Assembly (NCBI RefSeq): GCF_030694575.1
Contig: NZ_JAUYUS010000092.1
Coordinates: 1 to 57,185, forward strand
Length of the DNA stretch: 57,185 nt
Direction of reading: 5' to 3'
DNA from: Parvibaculum sp.
GTDB lineage: Bacteria > Pseudomonadota > Alphaproteobacteria > Parvibaculales > Parvibaculaceae
Shown: one piece after another, positions 18,364 to 26,606 of the stretch
Numbering within the stretch: the first letter of the stretch is position 1
Layout: every line of letters starts with the position of its first letter
Notes under the pieces: generated by a model
The model's input: only the letters and a program-made list of their open reading frames with translations
Told to the model about the DNA's origin: nothing
The model's database searches: none
Program-made: the position numbers and the translations under genes

Positions 18364-19341
18364 TCAGGCGGCCAGCAAGCCTTCGAGGCGTTTGCGGATG
18401 ATCGTTTCCGCTTCCGACATCATGCGGTCGATCAGTTCCTTGCAGGTGGGAATGTCGTGGATCAACCCCGCGACCATGCCACAGCTCCAGGCGCCGGCAT
18501 CCATGTCGCCTTCCTGCATGACGCGCGGATAGACGCCGCCCACCAGTTCGCGGATGTCCTCGATGCCGAGGCTCGCGCCTTTCTCGCGCTCGATCTGGAC
18601 GATCTTCTCGACCGCCGGGTTGCTCAGCACGCGCTCGGTGTTGCGGAGCGGACGCATGATGAGGCGGGTGTCGAGTTCCGACGCGGCGATCAGCGCCTTC
18701 TTCACATTCTCATGCACCGGCGCTTCCTTCGTGGCGATGAAGCGCGTGCCCATGTTGATGCCGTCGGCACCGAGCGCCAGCGCGGCGACGAGCTGCGAGG
18801 CCGTGCCCATGCCGCCCGAAGCGACGAAGGGGATCTTCAGTTCTTCCGCCGCGCGGGGCAGCAGGATCATGTTCGGAATGTCGTCCTCGCCCGGATGGCC
18901 GCCGCACTCGAAACCGTCGACGCTGACGGCGTCGCAGCCGATGCGCTCTGCCTTCAGCGAGTGGCGGACGGAGGTGCATTTGTGGATGACCTTGATGCCC
19001 GCTTCCTTCATCGCCGGCATGTAGGCTTCGGGGCTGCGGCCCGCCGTTTCCACGATGCGGACGCCGCCATCGATGATCGCCTTGATGTATTCCGGGTAGG
19101 GCGGATTGGCGAAGCCGGGCAGGAAGGTGAGGTTCACGCCGAAGGGCTTGTCGGTCATCTTGTTGCACTTCGCGATTTCCTTCGCGAGCAGTTCCGGCGT
19201 CGGCTGGGTGAGGCCGGTGATGATGCCGAGGCCGCCAGCATTGGACACGGCCGCCGCCATCTCAGCGAGGCCGACGAAATGCATGCCGCCCTGGATGATC
19301 GGGTGCTTTATGCCGAAAAGCTCTGTGATGCGCGTCTTCAT
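18364..19341 (-). CDS. Nitronate monooxygenase-like FMN enzyme (2-nitropropane dioxygenase family)
   Basis: This 325-residue TIM-barrel flavoprotein is predicted to oxidise nitronates or to act as a related FMN-dependent oxidoreductase. It begins with the family pattern LFGIKHPIIQGGM and has the phosphate/FMN-binding segments NAGGLGIITG and ASGGMGTASQLVAALALGADGINMGTRF (partly quoted). GFECGGHPGEDD carries the conserved active-site His of the family. The start ATG has GGGAG eight bases upstream. A small membrane protein gene follows eight bases later. The true substrate is unknown; many family members are annotated on weak grounds. Confidence 0.88.
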   Translation of the reverse strand: MKTRITELFGIKHPIIQGGMHFVGLAEMAAAVSNAGGLGIITGLTQPTPELLAKEIAKCNKMTDKPFGVNLTFLPGFANPPYPEYIKAIIDGGVRIVETAGRSPEAYMPAMKEAGIKVIHKCTSVRHSLKAERIGCDAVSVDGFECGGHPGEDDIPNMILLPRAAEELKIPFVASGGMGTASQLVAALALGADGINMGTRFIATKEAPVHENVKKALIAASELDTRLIMRPLRNTERVLSNPAVEKIVQIEREKGASLGIEDIRELVGGVYPRVMQEGDMDAGAWSCGMVAGLIHDIPTCKELIDRMMSEAETIIRKRLEGLLAA

Positions 19342-19533
19342 ATAGATGTCTCCCGGGTGTCCCTGGCTTGCGTAACGATGCGCCGAAACGGGTTGGTTCC
19401 TGTTCAGGTGCGGACGATAGCCCTAACGGCGTGACGGCGAAACTCGTCTCTGGCCGGGCACCCGTTCAAAAGCGAACAACCGGCCGACAGACATGCAGCC
19501 TGCCGCAACGGCAGAACGAGCATTTCTGCCCTC

Positions 19534-19578
19534 TTGAGAAATGGCATGTTGAGTGTCAATATCATCGCAACGTTACAT
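19534..19578 (+). promoter_or_regulatory. Candidate promoter with inverted repeat for the DUF1330-dehalogenase-TetR operon
   Basis: TTGAGT (19549-19554), 17 nt, GTTACA (19572-19577) is a weak -35/-10 pair; TTGAGA (19534-19539) with TCAATA (19556-19561) is an alternative. GTTG (19548-19551) and CAAC (19568-19571) form a symmetric pair across it, as an operator for the downstream TetR protein might. Confidence 0.28.
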
Positions 19579-19602
19579 TCGGGCAAAGCAGGAGCCTGCG
19601 GC

Positions 19603-20070
19603 ATGCAAGTTATCAATGAGGTCTTCCCGACCGATCCGGAGCACATCAAGCAGATGATGGAGCCGGGACCCGAAGGTCCGATCTTCATGGTGAACCTGCT
19701 CAAGTTCAAGGAGCGGGCGGAATACAAGGACGGACGGGCGAGCGACCTCAGCGGGCGCGACGCCTACATGATCTATGGCCGCGCGGTGAGCGAGCTGCTG
19801 CCGAAATTCGGCGGCGGGCCGGTCTTCGCGGGCGACGTCACCTTTCTCGCCCTCGGGCAGGCGGAAGAGCTTTGGGACGAAATCGCCATCGCGACCTATC
19901 CGAACCGGCGGGCGATGCTCGACATGTCGATGTCGCCGGAGTGGCGGGAGATCGCGGTGCATCGCGATGCGGGGCTCGCGGGCCAGCTCAATATCGAGAC
20001 GGTGCTGCAGGAGGGCTTCGACTCGCCGCTTGCCGCAATGATGAAGGGCATCGCGAAGGGGGCGCGCTGA
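19603..20070 (+). CDS. DUF1330-family protein
   Basis: This 155-residue soluble protein has the ferredoxin-like dimeric alpha/beta fold of DUF1330. GPIFMVNLLKFKERAEYKDG, a central FAGDVTFLALG strand and the YPNRRAMLDMSMSPEW helix are family hallmarks. Function is unknown; relatives sit near catabolic genes. The start ATG 19603 has CAGGAG nine bases upstream; a longer reading from 19534 is less likely. It is the first gene of a tight operon: the haloalkane dehalogenase ATG follows its TGA with no gap. Confidence 0.85.
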   Translation: MQVINEVFPTDPEHIKQMMEPGPEGPIFMVNLLKFKERAEYKDGRASDLSGRDAYMIYGRAVSELLPKFGGGPVFAGDVTFLALGQAEELWDEIAIATYPNRRAMLDMSMSPEWREIAVHRDAGLAGQLNIETVLQEGFDSPLAAMMKGIAKGAR

Positions 20071-20973
20071 ATGGACGTTCTGCGTACGCCGGACGAGCGC
20101 TTCGCCAAGCTCGAAGGTTACGATTTCGCGCCGCATTACTTCACCGTGACGGATGAGGACGGCACGCCGGTCCGCATCCATTATGTGGATGAGGGCCCGG
20201 CGGACGCGAAGCCGATCCTGCTGATGCACGGCAATCCGACATGGGCCTATCTCTACCGCAAGATGATCCGGCCGCTGGCAGCGGCGGGCCACCGCGTGAT
20301 CGCGGTCGACCTCGTCGGCTGCGGGCGCTCCGACAAGCCGGCCAGGAAAGCCGACTACACGCTGGCGCGGCATTACGACTGGATGTCGAAATGGCTGACG
20401 GGGATGGACCTGAGCGGCATCACTCTCTTCTGCCAGGATTGGGGCGGCACGATCGGGCTCTATCTCACCGCGAAACATCCCGAGCGTTTCGACCGCGCGA
20501 TCGCCTCCAATACGGGGTTGCCGACGGGCGACGGCGAGAGCGAGTTCATGAAGATGTGGGTTGGCATGATGCGGGACGCGACGACGTTTCCGCTCGACCA
20601 ACTACTGCCGGGGGGCATGGTGCACAAGCCGACGGCGGGGGAGCTCGCGGCCTATAACGCGCCCTTCCCGTCCGACGACTACATGGCGGGGATCATTTCC
20701 TTTCCGCTGCTGATCGCCGTGCAACCGGACAATCCGGGCGTGCCGATTAACAAGGAAGCGTGGAAAAGCCTCGAGCGCTTCGACAAGCCGTTCCTGACGC
20801 TCTTCGGCGAACTCGATCCGGTGGCGAAGGGTGCCGACAAGGCGATGCAGGCGCGCATTCCGGGCGCCAGGGGACAGCCGCATCATACATTTCCCGACGC
20901 ACATCATTTCATTCAGGAGGACGTGCCGGACGGACTTGTCGAACATATCCTGCGCTTTATCGCAACCGCCTGA
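20071..20973 (+). CDS. Haloalkane dehalogenase (alpha/beta hydrolase, HLD-I-like)
   Basis: This 300-residue enzyme is predicted to replace halogen by OH on haloalkanes with water only. The HGNPTWAYLYR segment supplies oxyanion N55. The nucleophile is D123 in CQDWGG, with the adjacent Trp (W124) that binds halide in this family. The catalytic acid is probably D249 (GELDPV) and the base H279 (DAHHFIQED). The length and the D-W pair fit haloalkane dehalogenases better than epoxide hydrolases. The start ATG directly follows the DUF1330 stop. A TetR regulator follows 11 bases after the stop. Confidence 0.88.
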   Translation: MDVLRTPDERFAKLEGYDFAPHYFTVTDEDGTPVRIHYVDEGPADAKPILLMHGNPTWAYLYRKMIRPLAAAGHRVIAVDLVGCGRSDKPARKADYTLARHYDWMSKWLTGMDLSGITLFCQDWGGTIGLYLTAKHPERFDRAIASNTGLPTGDGESEFMKMWVGMMRDATTFPLDQLLPGGMVHKPTAGELAAYNAPFPSDDYMAGIISFPLLIAVQPDNPGVPINKEAWKSLERFDKPFLTLFGELDPVAKGADKAMQARIPGARGQPHHTFPDAHHFIQEDVPDGLVEHILRFIATA

Positions 20974-20984
20974 GGCAGATCGAA

Positions 20985-21563
20985 ATGGCGCATACGCCCA
21001 AGGCGGAAGACGGACGAAAACTTCGCAGCGAGGAAAGCAGACGCAGGATTGTCGAGGCGCTGTTCGAGATCACACGTTCCGGCACAATGGCGCCGAGCGC
21101 GGCGCAGGTCGCGGAGAAGGCCGGTGTCGGCGTGCGCACGGTTTTCCGTCATTTCGAGGAGATGGACAGTCTCTACAGCGAAATGTCGGAACAAACCGCC
21201 GCGCGCATCCTGCCGGTCGTGCGGGCGCCCTACACCGCCAGCACATGGCGCGGGCGGCTGGACGAACTGCTTGAGCGGCGTTTCGGCATCTATGAGGAAA
21301 TATTGCCGATCAAGATGGCCGGCGACATCTACCGCTTTCGCTCGTCCTTCCTGATGCAGGATTATCAATATTATCTGCAGGTGGAGCGCGAGACGCTTTA
21401 CGAGGTGCTGCCCGCGCGCATCGCGAAAAACAGGAAACTCGCGGAAACGCTGCTGCTGCTGGCGAGCTTCCAGACATGGCGCCAGTTGCGGCAGGACCAG
21501 GATTTGAGCGCCGAGGAGACGGGGGACACGGTCCGGGCGGCCATCGGAAGGCTGACCGAGTAA
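20985..21563 (+). CDS. TetR/AcrR-family transcriptional regulator
   Basis: This 192-residue repressor-type protein has an N-terminal HTH (about residues 16-62): SRRRIVEALFEITR, then AAQVAEKAGVGVRTVFRHFEEM, with the family's recognition-helix pattern. The remainder is an all-helical ligand-binding domain. The start ATG 20985 lies 11 nt after the dehalogenase stop with GAGG upstream. Being last in the same operon, it may control that operon, the adjacent sulfatase promoter, or both (inference). Confidence 0.9.
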   Translation: MAHTPKAEDGRKLRSEESRRRIVEALFEITRSGTMAPSAAQVAEKAGVGVRTVFRHFEEMDSLYSEMSEQTAARILPVVRAPYTASTWRGRLDELLERRFGIYEEILPIKMAGDIYRFRSSFLMQDYQYYLQVERETLYEVLPARIAKNRKLAETLLLLASFQTWRQLRQDQDLSAEETGDTVRAAIGRLTE

Positions 21564-21574
21564 CGCGCCCGGTC

Positions 21575-21605
21575 TTGACGGCTCCATGTTATGTCACTCA
21601 TAGTG
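21575..21605 (+). promoter_or_regulatory. Candidate promoter and operator for the sulfatase gene
   Basis: A good -35 (TTGACG, 21575-21580) is followed after 17 nt by a weak -10 (TCATAG, 21598-21603). Overlapping the -10 is the inverted repeat CACT-CAT-AGTG (21595-21605), where a repressor could block RNA polymerase. The sulfatase start is about 40 nt downstream. Confidence 0.38.
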
Positions 21606-21642
21606 CCAATAATTCAACGATGAACAAAGCGGGGGTGGGGAA

Positions 21643-23304
21643 ATGAACGGGCTCAAGAAGTGGCAGGCCTATGCGCTGGCGGGCGTCATTGTGCTCGTGG
21701 CGATTGCCGGGGCCGCCTATGCCTTCCGCAAGGACATGGTTCTCTATTTCGTGGCGACGCGGGCGCGGGACGCCACCATCATCGAGCCCAATCGCGAAAT
21801 CGTCTGGGACCAGGGACCGGCGGTTGCGGCGGAGCCCGCAGGTAACCGTCCGCCCAATATCGTCGTCATCCTCGCCGACGATCTCGGCTTCAACGACATC
21901 AGCTATTTCGGTGGCGGCGTCGTGCCGACGCCCAATATCGATTCCATTGCCAAGGCCGGCGCGAACTTCACCTCCGCCTATTCCGGCACGGCGGCCTGTG
22001 CGCCGTCCCGCGCGATGATCATGACCGGCCGCTACGGCACGCGCACCGGCTTCGAGTTCACGCCGACACCGCCCGGCATGACGCGCATCGTCGACATGTT
22101 CTACAATGACGGCACGCGCTTCCATGAAATGCTCATCGACCGCGAGGCGGCGGCAAAGGCCCCGCCTTTCAGGGAACAGGGTCTGCCCGGCTCGGAGATC
22201 ACGCTGGCGGAAGCACTGAAGCCCAGGGGCTATCACAACATCCATATCGGCAAGTGGCATCTCGGCAATGCGCCGGAGTTTCTGCCCAATGCGCAGGGCT
22301 TCGACGAAAGCGTAATGCTGGAGAGCGGCCTCTTCCTGCCGGAAGACAGCCCGGACGTCGTGAACGCCAAGCTGCCCTTCGATCCCATCGATCAGTTCCT
22401 TTGGGCGCGCATGCAGTATGCGACGTCCTACAACGGCAGCGCATGGTTCGAGCCGAAGGGCTATCTCACCGACTTCTATACGGACGAGGCGATCAAGGCG
22501 ATCGAGGCAAACCGCAACCGGCCTTTCTTCCTCTATCTCGCGCATTGGGGCGTGCATACGCCGCTGCAGGCGTCGAAGGCGGATTACGATGCGCTGTCGC
22601 ATATCAAGGACGAACGCCTGCGGGTCTATGCGGCGATGATCGTCGCGCTCGACCGCAGCGTCGGTCGCGTGCTGCAGACGCTGAAGGAGAACGGGCTTGA
22701 AGACAACACGCTGGTGATCTTTTCCAGCGACAACGGCGCGCCGGGCTATATCGGCCTGCCGGATGTCAACAAGCCCTATCGCGGCTGGAAGCTGACCTTC
22801 TTCGAAGGCGGCATCCGCGTGCCGTTCTTCGCGAAGTGGCCGGCGCGCATTCCGGCCGGGGCGGAGCGCACGACGCCGGTCGCGCATCTCGACATGTTCC
22901 CGACCATCGTGGCGGCGGCGGGAGGCGAGCTTCCGGCCGACCGCGTGATCGACGGCATCGACCTTCTGCCCTATGCCGCGAACGGCGAGGAGCCGGCGCC
23001 GCGTCCGATCTTCTGGCGCGACGGCCACTATCAGGCGGTACAGACCGGGGGCTGGAAGCTGCAGATGGCGGAGCGGCCCAACAAGATCTGGCTCTTCAAC
23101 CTCAATGTCGATCCGACCGAGCAGAACAATGTCGCGGACGAGAATCCGGAAAAGGTCGCCGAGCTGAAGGCGCTGGCCGACGCACATAACGCCACGCAGC
23201 GGGCGCCGCTTTTCCCGGCTGTCGCCGAAATGCCGGTGACGATCGACAAGACGCTCGAAGAGCCGGTGACCGAGGACGACGAATATATCTACTGGCCGGG
23301 CTGA
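21643..23304 (+). CDS. Membrane-anchored type I sulfatase (arylsulfatase family)
   Basis: This 553-residue enzyme is predicted to hydrolyse a sulfate ester in the periplasm. Residues about 10-28 form an N-terminal anchor. The metal-binding start NIVVILADDLGFND (D79, D80) and the C-x-P-S-R motif CAPSR (C119-R123) are seen; C119 should be converted to formylglycine by an FGE or anSME, neither of which is in the window. HIGKWHLG, HWGVHTPL and FSSDNGAPG are further active-site segments. A four-helix membrane protein gene follows within 10 bases. The substrate is unknown. The enzyme is unrelated to the alkyl sulfatase at 11512-13407. Confidence 0.9.
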   Translation: MNGLKKWQAYALAGVIVLVAIAGAAYAFRKDMVLYFVATRARDATIIEPNREIVWDQGPAVAAEPAGNRPPNIVVILADDLGFNDISYFGGGVVPTPNIDSIAKAGANFTSAYSGTAACAPSRAMIMTGRYGTRTGFEFTPTPPGMTRIVDMFYNDGTRFHEMLIDREAAAKAPPFREQGLPGSEITLAEALKPRGYHNIHIGKWHLGNAPEFLPNAQGFDESVMLESGLFLPEDSPDVVNAKLPFDPIDQFLWARMQYATSYNGSAWFEPKGYLTDFYTDEAIKAIEANRNRPFFLYLAHWGVHTPLQASKADYDALSHIKDERLRVYAAMIVALDRSVGRVLQTLKENGLEDNTLVIFSSDNGAPGYIGLPDVNKPYRGWKLTFFEGGIRVPFFAKWPARIPAGAERTTPVAHLDMFPTIVAAAGGELPADRVIDGIDLLPYAANGEEPAPRPIFWRDGHYQAVQTGGWKLQMAERPNKIWLFNLNVDPTEQNNVADENPEKVAELKALADAHNATQRAPLFPAVAEMPVTIDKTLEEPVTEDDEYIYWPG

Positions 23305-23314
23305 GGGAGCGCAC

Positions 23315-23749
23315 ATGTCATCGCTTCTGCCGGTCAGCACGAACGGAGCCTATGAGGGCAACCGCGCGGCACCGTGGTTCCTGACGCTGCTTGCGGCGGG
23401 AACCATCGTGCCGGGGCTCATCCACGTCTTTCTGCCGGATGGCGGCGCGGGCGTCATTGCGGGTCTCGATCTGACGCAGAACGGGCGGGTGATTATCGGC
23501 GTCTTCGCCTGGGCGGGCGCGACGCAGATCGTCTGGGGGCTGGCATTGCTTGCCGTGTCGCTGCGCTACCGAAGCCTTGTGCCGGCAATGTTCGCGCTTC
23601 TTCTGCTGGAGCGGGCGATCATCGCGCTCAATACATGGGTGCTGAAGCCGGGCGAAGGCGCACATCACCCGCCCGAAGCCTATGCGACACTTGCCGCCCT
23701 GCCCGTTCTCGCCGTGTTGCTCGCGCTGTCGCTGAGACGGCGCGGCTAG
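23315..23749 (+). CDS. Four-helix membrane protein next to the sulfatase
   Basis: This 144-residue integral membrane protein is of no family I can name. Four hydrophobic segments are seen, about residues 20-40, 55-80, 84-105 and 122-140. There is one conspicuous charged loop, KPGEGAHHPPEA, before the last helix. ATG 23315 has GAGGGAG upstream and follows the sulfatase stop by ten bases, so the two are very probably co-transcribed. It may support or anchor the sulfatase or its transport, but this rests on position only. Its TAG stop shares the bases CTAG (23746-23749) with the thiolase stop on the other strand. Confidence 0.82.
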   Translation: MSSLLPVSTNGAYEGNRAAPWFLTLLAAGTIVPGLIHVFLPDGGAGVIAGLDLTQNGRVIIGVFAWAGATQIVWGLALLAVSLRYRSLVPAMFALLLLERAIIALNTWVLKPGEGAHHPPEAYATLAALPVLAVLLALSLRRRG

Positions 23750-24993
23750 ACGTTTTCGAGAAGGGCCACCGTGCCCTGCCCGCCATCGGCGCAGACCGAG
23801 ACGATGGCGCGCGATCCCTTCGGCATGGCGGAAAGTTCCTTTACGGCCTGGCTGAGAATGCGCGCGCCGGTCGCGGCGAAGGGATGGCCGATAGCCGTCG
23901 AGCCGCCATTCGGATTGAAACGGTCCCACGGAAATTCACCGAGATCGACATCGACCTTCGCCTTCTCGCGGCGGTAGGCGGGATCGGATGCCATCTTGAC
24001 GTTCGCGGCGGCCTGCGCGGCGAAGGCTTCGTGGATTTCCCAGAGCGCGATATCCGCGAACTTGAGTCCGTGACGGGCGAGGAGGCGCGGGATCGCGCGG
24101 GCGGGCGCCATGAGAATGCCTTCGTCGAGACGGAAATCCATCGCCGCGATTTCCCAGTCGACCAGCTTGGCCGCATAGGCGCCGCCGAGACGCGCAAGGC
24201 CTTCCTTGTCGGCCACCCAGAGCGAAGAGGCGCCATCCGTCAGTGGCGATGAATTGCCGGCGGTGAGCGAACCGTTCACGGGATCGAAAGCGGGCTTCAG
24301 GGCGGCGAGACGTTCCGCGCTGGTGTCGCGACGCGGGAAGGTGTCGTGGTCGATATCGCCGAAGGGCAATACGAGATCGGAGAAGAACCCCTCATCCTGG
24401 CCGGCGATCGCACGCTGGTGGCTCCAGAGGGCGATCCTGTCCTGCTCCTCGCGCGTGATGCCGAAGCGCTTGATCGTGTCTTCGGTGTGCTCGCCCATGG
24501 AGCGGCCGCTGATGCGGTTGGCCCAGCCGCGCGGCAGATTGTAGTCGTCGGGCGTCACGCTTGAGAGCGTCTTCAGCGCGGCTTCCGGGTCTTTCGGAAA
24601 TTGCGCGAAGATCGTATCGGCGACGGAGGATTTCAGCGCGAGAGGCACGTGGCTCATCGTCTCCACGCCGCCCACCAGCGCGAGATGAGTGCCGCCTCGT
24701 CCGACCATGCCGGACGCCTGAATGGCCGCGCCGAAGCTGGTGGAACAGGCCATGACGGTGGAGAAGGCCGGGATTTCCGGATCGAGGCCCGCTTCGAAGA
24801 CGAGTTCGCGGCCGATATTCGAGATCGCCGGATCGGGGATGACCTGGCCCCAGATCAGGAAATCGGGGCGTGCCTTCGCCGCCATCGCAGCGGCAACCGG
24901 GCGCGAGAGATCGAGAGCCGTGTATTTCGCGAAAGAACCACCCGCCTTCACGAAGGGGGTGCGTAAACCCGACGAAAGATAGACATCCGACAT
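23746..24993 (-). CDS. Thiolase (acetyl-CoA C-acyltransferase)
   Basis: This 415-residue enzyme is predicted to cleave 3-ketoacyl-CoA in beta-oxidation or to condense acetyl-CoA. The nucleophilic cysteine is C83 in VMACSTSFGAA. The His motif is WEIHEAFAAQ, the GHPFAATGAR segment follows, and the second Cys is in SVCADGGQGTV. The start ATG 24991-24993 has AAAGGAG six bases upstream; a reading beginning at 25035 is less likely. No 3-hydroxyacyl-CoA dehydrogenase is adjacent, so it appears as a single-gene unit. Confidence 0.92.
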   Translation of the reverse strand: MSDVYLSSGLRTPFVKAGGSFAKYTALDLSRPVAAAMAAKARPDFLIWGQVIPDPAISNIGRELVFEAGLDPEIPAFSTVMACSTSFGAAIQASGMVGRGGTHLALVGGVETMSHVPLALKSSVADTIFAQFPKDPEAALKTLSSVTPDDYNLPRGWANRISGRSMGEHTEDTIKRFGITREEQDRIALWSHQRAIAGQDEGFFSDLVLPFGDIDHDTFPRRDTSAERLAALKPAFDPVNGSLTAGNSSPLTDGASSLWVADKEGLARLGGAYAAKLVDWEIAAMDFRLDEGILMAPARAIPRLLARHGLKFADIALWEIHEAFAAQAAANVKMASDPAYRREKAKVDVDLGEFPWDRFNPNGGSTAIGHPFAATGARILSQAVKELSAMPKGSRAIVSVCADGGQGTVALLENV

Positions 24994-25206
24994 GGGAAAC
25001 TCCTTTGCCTCTCGGCGCTCGAGCGGTGTTTCCATGAATGTAGGGAGACCGGCGCCCGGTTTCCTGCACGAAAACGGGCGGCTGCGGTCAGCCCGCGAAC
25101 AGGCATCCCGGCCCGGTCTTCACCCAGGGGGAGGTCCAGCCGTTTTTTCGGAAAATTTCCGCGGTATTCCGGGTATTCCCGAAACAGCTACCGTCAGCGA
25201 GAAGAA

Positions 25207-25283
25207 TGGTGCGCCCGGAACGATTCGAACGTCCGACCCTCAGATTCGTAGTCTGATGCTCTATCCAGCTGAGCTACGGGCGC
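25207..25283 (-). tRNA. tRNA-Arg (anticodon ACG)
   Basis: This is a 77-nt cloverleaf on the minus strand: acceptor arms GCGCCCG and CGGGCGC pair fully, the D-loop has AGCTGGAT, the anticodon stem CAGAC..(loop)..TCTG closes the loop CTACGAA with ACG at 25247-25249, and the T-loop is TTCGAAT. The CCA end is encoded (25207-25209). ACG reads CGU/CGC/CGA after A34 deamination to inosine. It lies alone between the thiolase and the P1 peptidase. Confidence 0.96.
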
Positions 25284-25350
25284 GTGCGCTTCGCGGACCT
25301 GACGGCCGTGGGCGGACCTTGGTGTCCGCGCCTCATCGAAGGCGGGCCAC

Positions 25351-25378
25351 TCTTAAAGCGTTGGGGCCTCGAAGGCAA
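25351..25378 (-). promoter_or_regulatory. Candidate promoter of the tRNA-Arg gene
   Basis: Minus strand: TTGCCT (25373-25378), 16-nt spacer, TTAAGA (25351-25356), giving a start about 60 nt before the tRNA. The match is modest, but it is the only AT-rich hexamer ahead of the gene. Confidence 0.35.
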
Positions 25379-25416
25379 GGGGGCTGAATGACGGAAAAAG
25401 TGGCCCTCTCCGCCGC

Positions 25417-26454
25417 TCAGGAGGCGCCGTGGCGGGCCCGCCAGGAGAGGGCGGCGCCGAGGCTTTCCGCCTCATAGACGCCTCGGGCCATGGCCCGGGC
25501 GACGCAATCGGCCGCAAGGGCACCGATCGCCATTACCGCCCGGTAGCGCATATCCGGTCCCAACGGATGGGTGCCGGTTGCGAGGACGAAGATCGTGTCG
25601 CCATCGACCGGGGTGTGGATGGGCCGGACGGCCCGGGCAAGGCCGTCCTGTGCCATGATGGCAACGCGGCGCGCCTCCACGGGGGTCAGATCGGCATTGG
25701 TTGCAACGACGCCGATCGAGGTGTTGGAGCCCGGCACGACGTCGGCCTTCGAGCCTGCCATCGGATCCAGCGCCGCGAATTCCGGCAGAGGCGACGGCCA
25801 GCCGAGGCCGCCGAACTCGCCTCCCATTTCATAAGGCGCGGCCCAGAAGCAGGCGCTGCCGGGCATGACGACGGACCCGAAAGGATTTGCCGCCATCAGC
25901 GCCGCGACGGCGAGGCCGCTTTCGGCAAGAGCGGAGGCGGAGCCTAGGCCGCCCTTGTATTGCCCGGCCGTCGCGCCGAGACCCGCGCCCGCATTGCCGA
26001 GCCTGAAATCCCTGGCCGCCGTTTCGCAAGCGGCACGGCCGAGCGCGCGGTAGGGCGGCTCCTCGCCCCAGTTCTTGTTTCCGCCATTGGCGAGGTCGAA
26101 CAGGATCGCGCCCGGCACGACGGGCGACACGAGCGGGCTCGAGCCGACGAGAAAGCCCCGGCCGCGCGCACCGAGCCATGCGGCGACACCCGAAGCCGCG
26201 TCGAGCCCCCAGGACGAACCGCCGGACAGCACCACGGCGTCGATTTCGTCGACGAGACAGGCGGGATCGAGCGCGTCGGTTTCGCGCGTGCCCGGTCCTC
26301 CGCCGCGCACATCGACGCCCGCGACCGCGCGCGCCTCCGGCAGGACGACCGTGACGCCGGTACGGGCGCCCATGTCTTCCGCGTTGCCGACCAGAAGACC
26401 GCCGACATCGCAAAGATGGTTGCGGGGACCTTTGCGGATGGTGCCGGGGAACAT
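25417..26454 (-). CDS. P1-family N-terminal-nucleophile peptidase (DmpA-like aminopeptidase/amidase)
   Basis: This 345-residue protein is related to DmpA of Brucella/Ochrobactrum (L-aminopeptidase D-Ala-esterase/amidase). Such enzymes cut themselves before the nucleophilic residue. Here that is Ser246 in NTSIGVVATNAD, so the predicted cut is T245/S246. Also typical are DVGGLLVGNA near the start, SGGSSWGLDAASGV, and GAGLGATAGQYKGGLGSAS. No signal peptide is seen, so it is cytosolic. The start ATG 26452-26454 has GAGAGG eight bases upstream. The family also includes cyclic-peptide and beta-peptide hydrolases, so the substrate is open. Confidence 0.9.
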   Translation of the reverse strand: MFPGTIRKGPRNHLCDVGGLLVGNAEDMGARTGVTVVLPEARAVAGVDVRGGGPGTRETDALDPACLVDEIDAVVLSGGSSWGLDAASGVAAWLGARGRGFLVGSSPLVSPVVPGAILFDLANGGNKNWGEEPPYRALGRAACETAARDFRLGNAGAGLGATAGQYKGGLGSASALAESGLAVAALMAANPFGSVVMPGSACFWAAPYEMGGEFGGLGWPSPLPEFAALDPMAGSKADVVPGSNTSIGVVATNADLTPVEARRVAIMAQDGLARAVRPIHTPVDGDTIFVLATGTHPLGPDMRYRAVMAIGALAADCVARAMARGVYEAESLGAALSWRARHGAS

Positions 26455-26606
26455 GTCGTGACCTCTCGCGTGCCGGGGGCGAAATCTGAGCAATGCAGAA
26501 TCCAGAACATGATTTGCACCGGAAAGTCTGCAACTTTCTGGTCGATGCTCTAGGATGACACGCGGCCGCGACCGGCCGGAGAAGCGGCTGCAAAGGGAGA
26601 CAAAGG

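Noticed and set aside
21598-23340. 580-codon minus-strand frame opposite the sulfatase
   Set aside because: It is a shadow frame. The plus strand carries the formylglycine motif and other sulfatase signatures.
25140-25206. Palindromic stretch downstream of tRNA-Arg as a terminator
   Set aside because: Short stems can form, but no T-tract follows on the minus strand.
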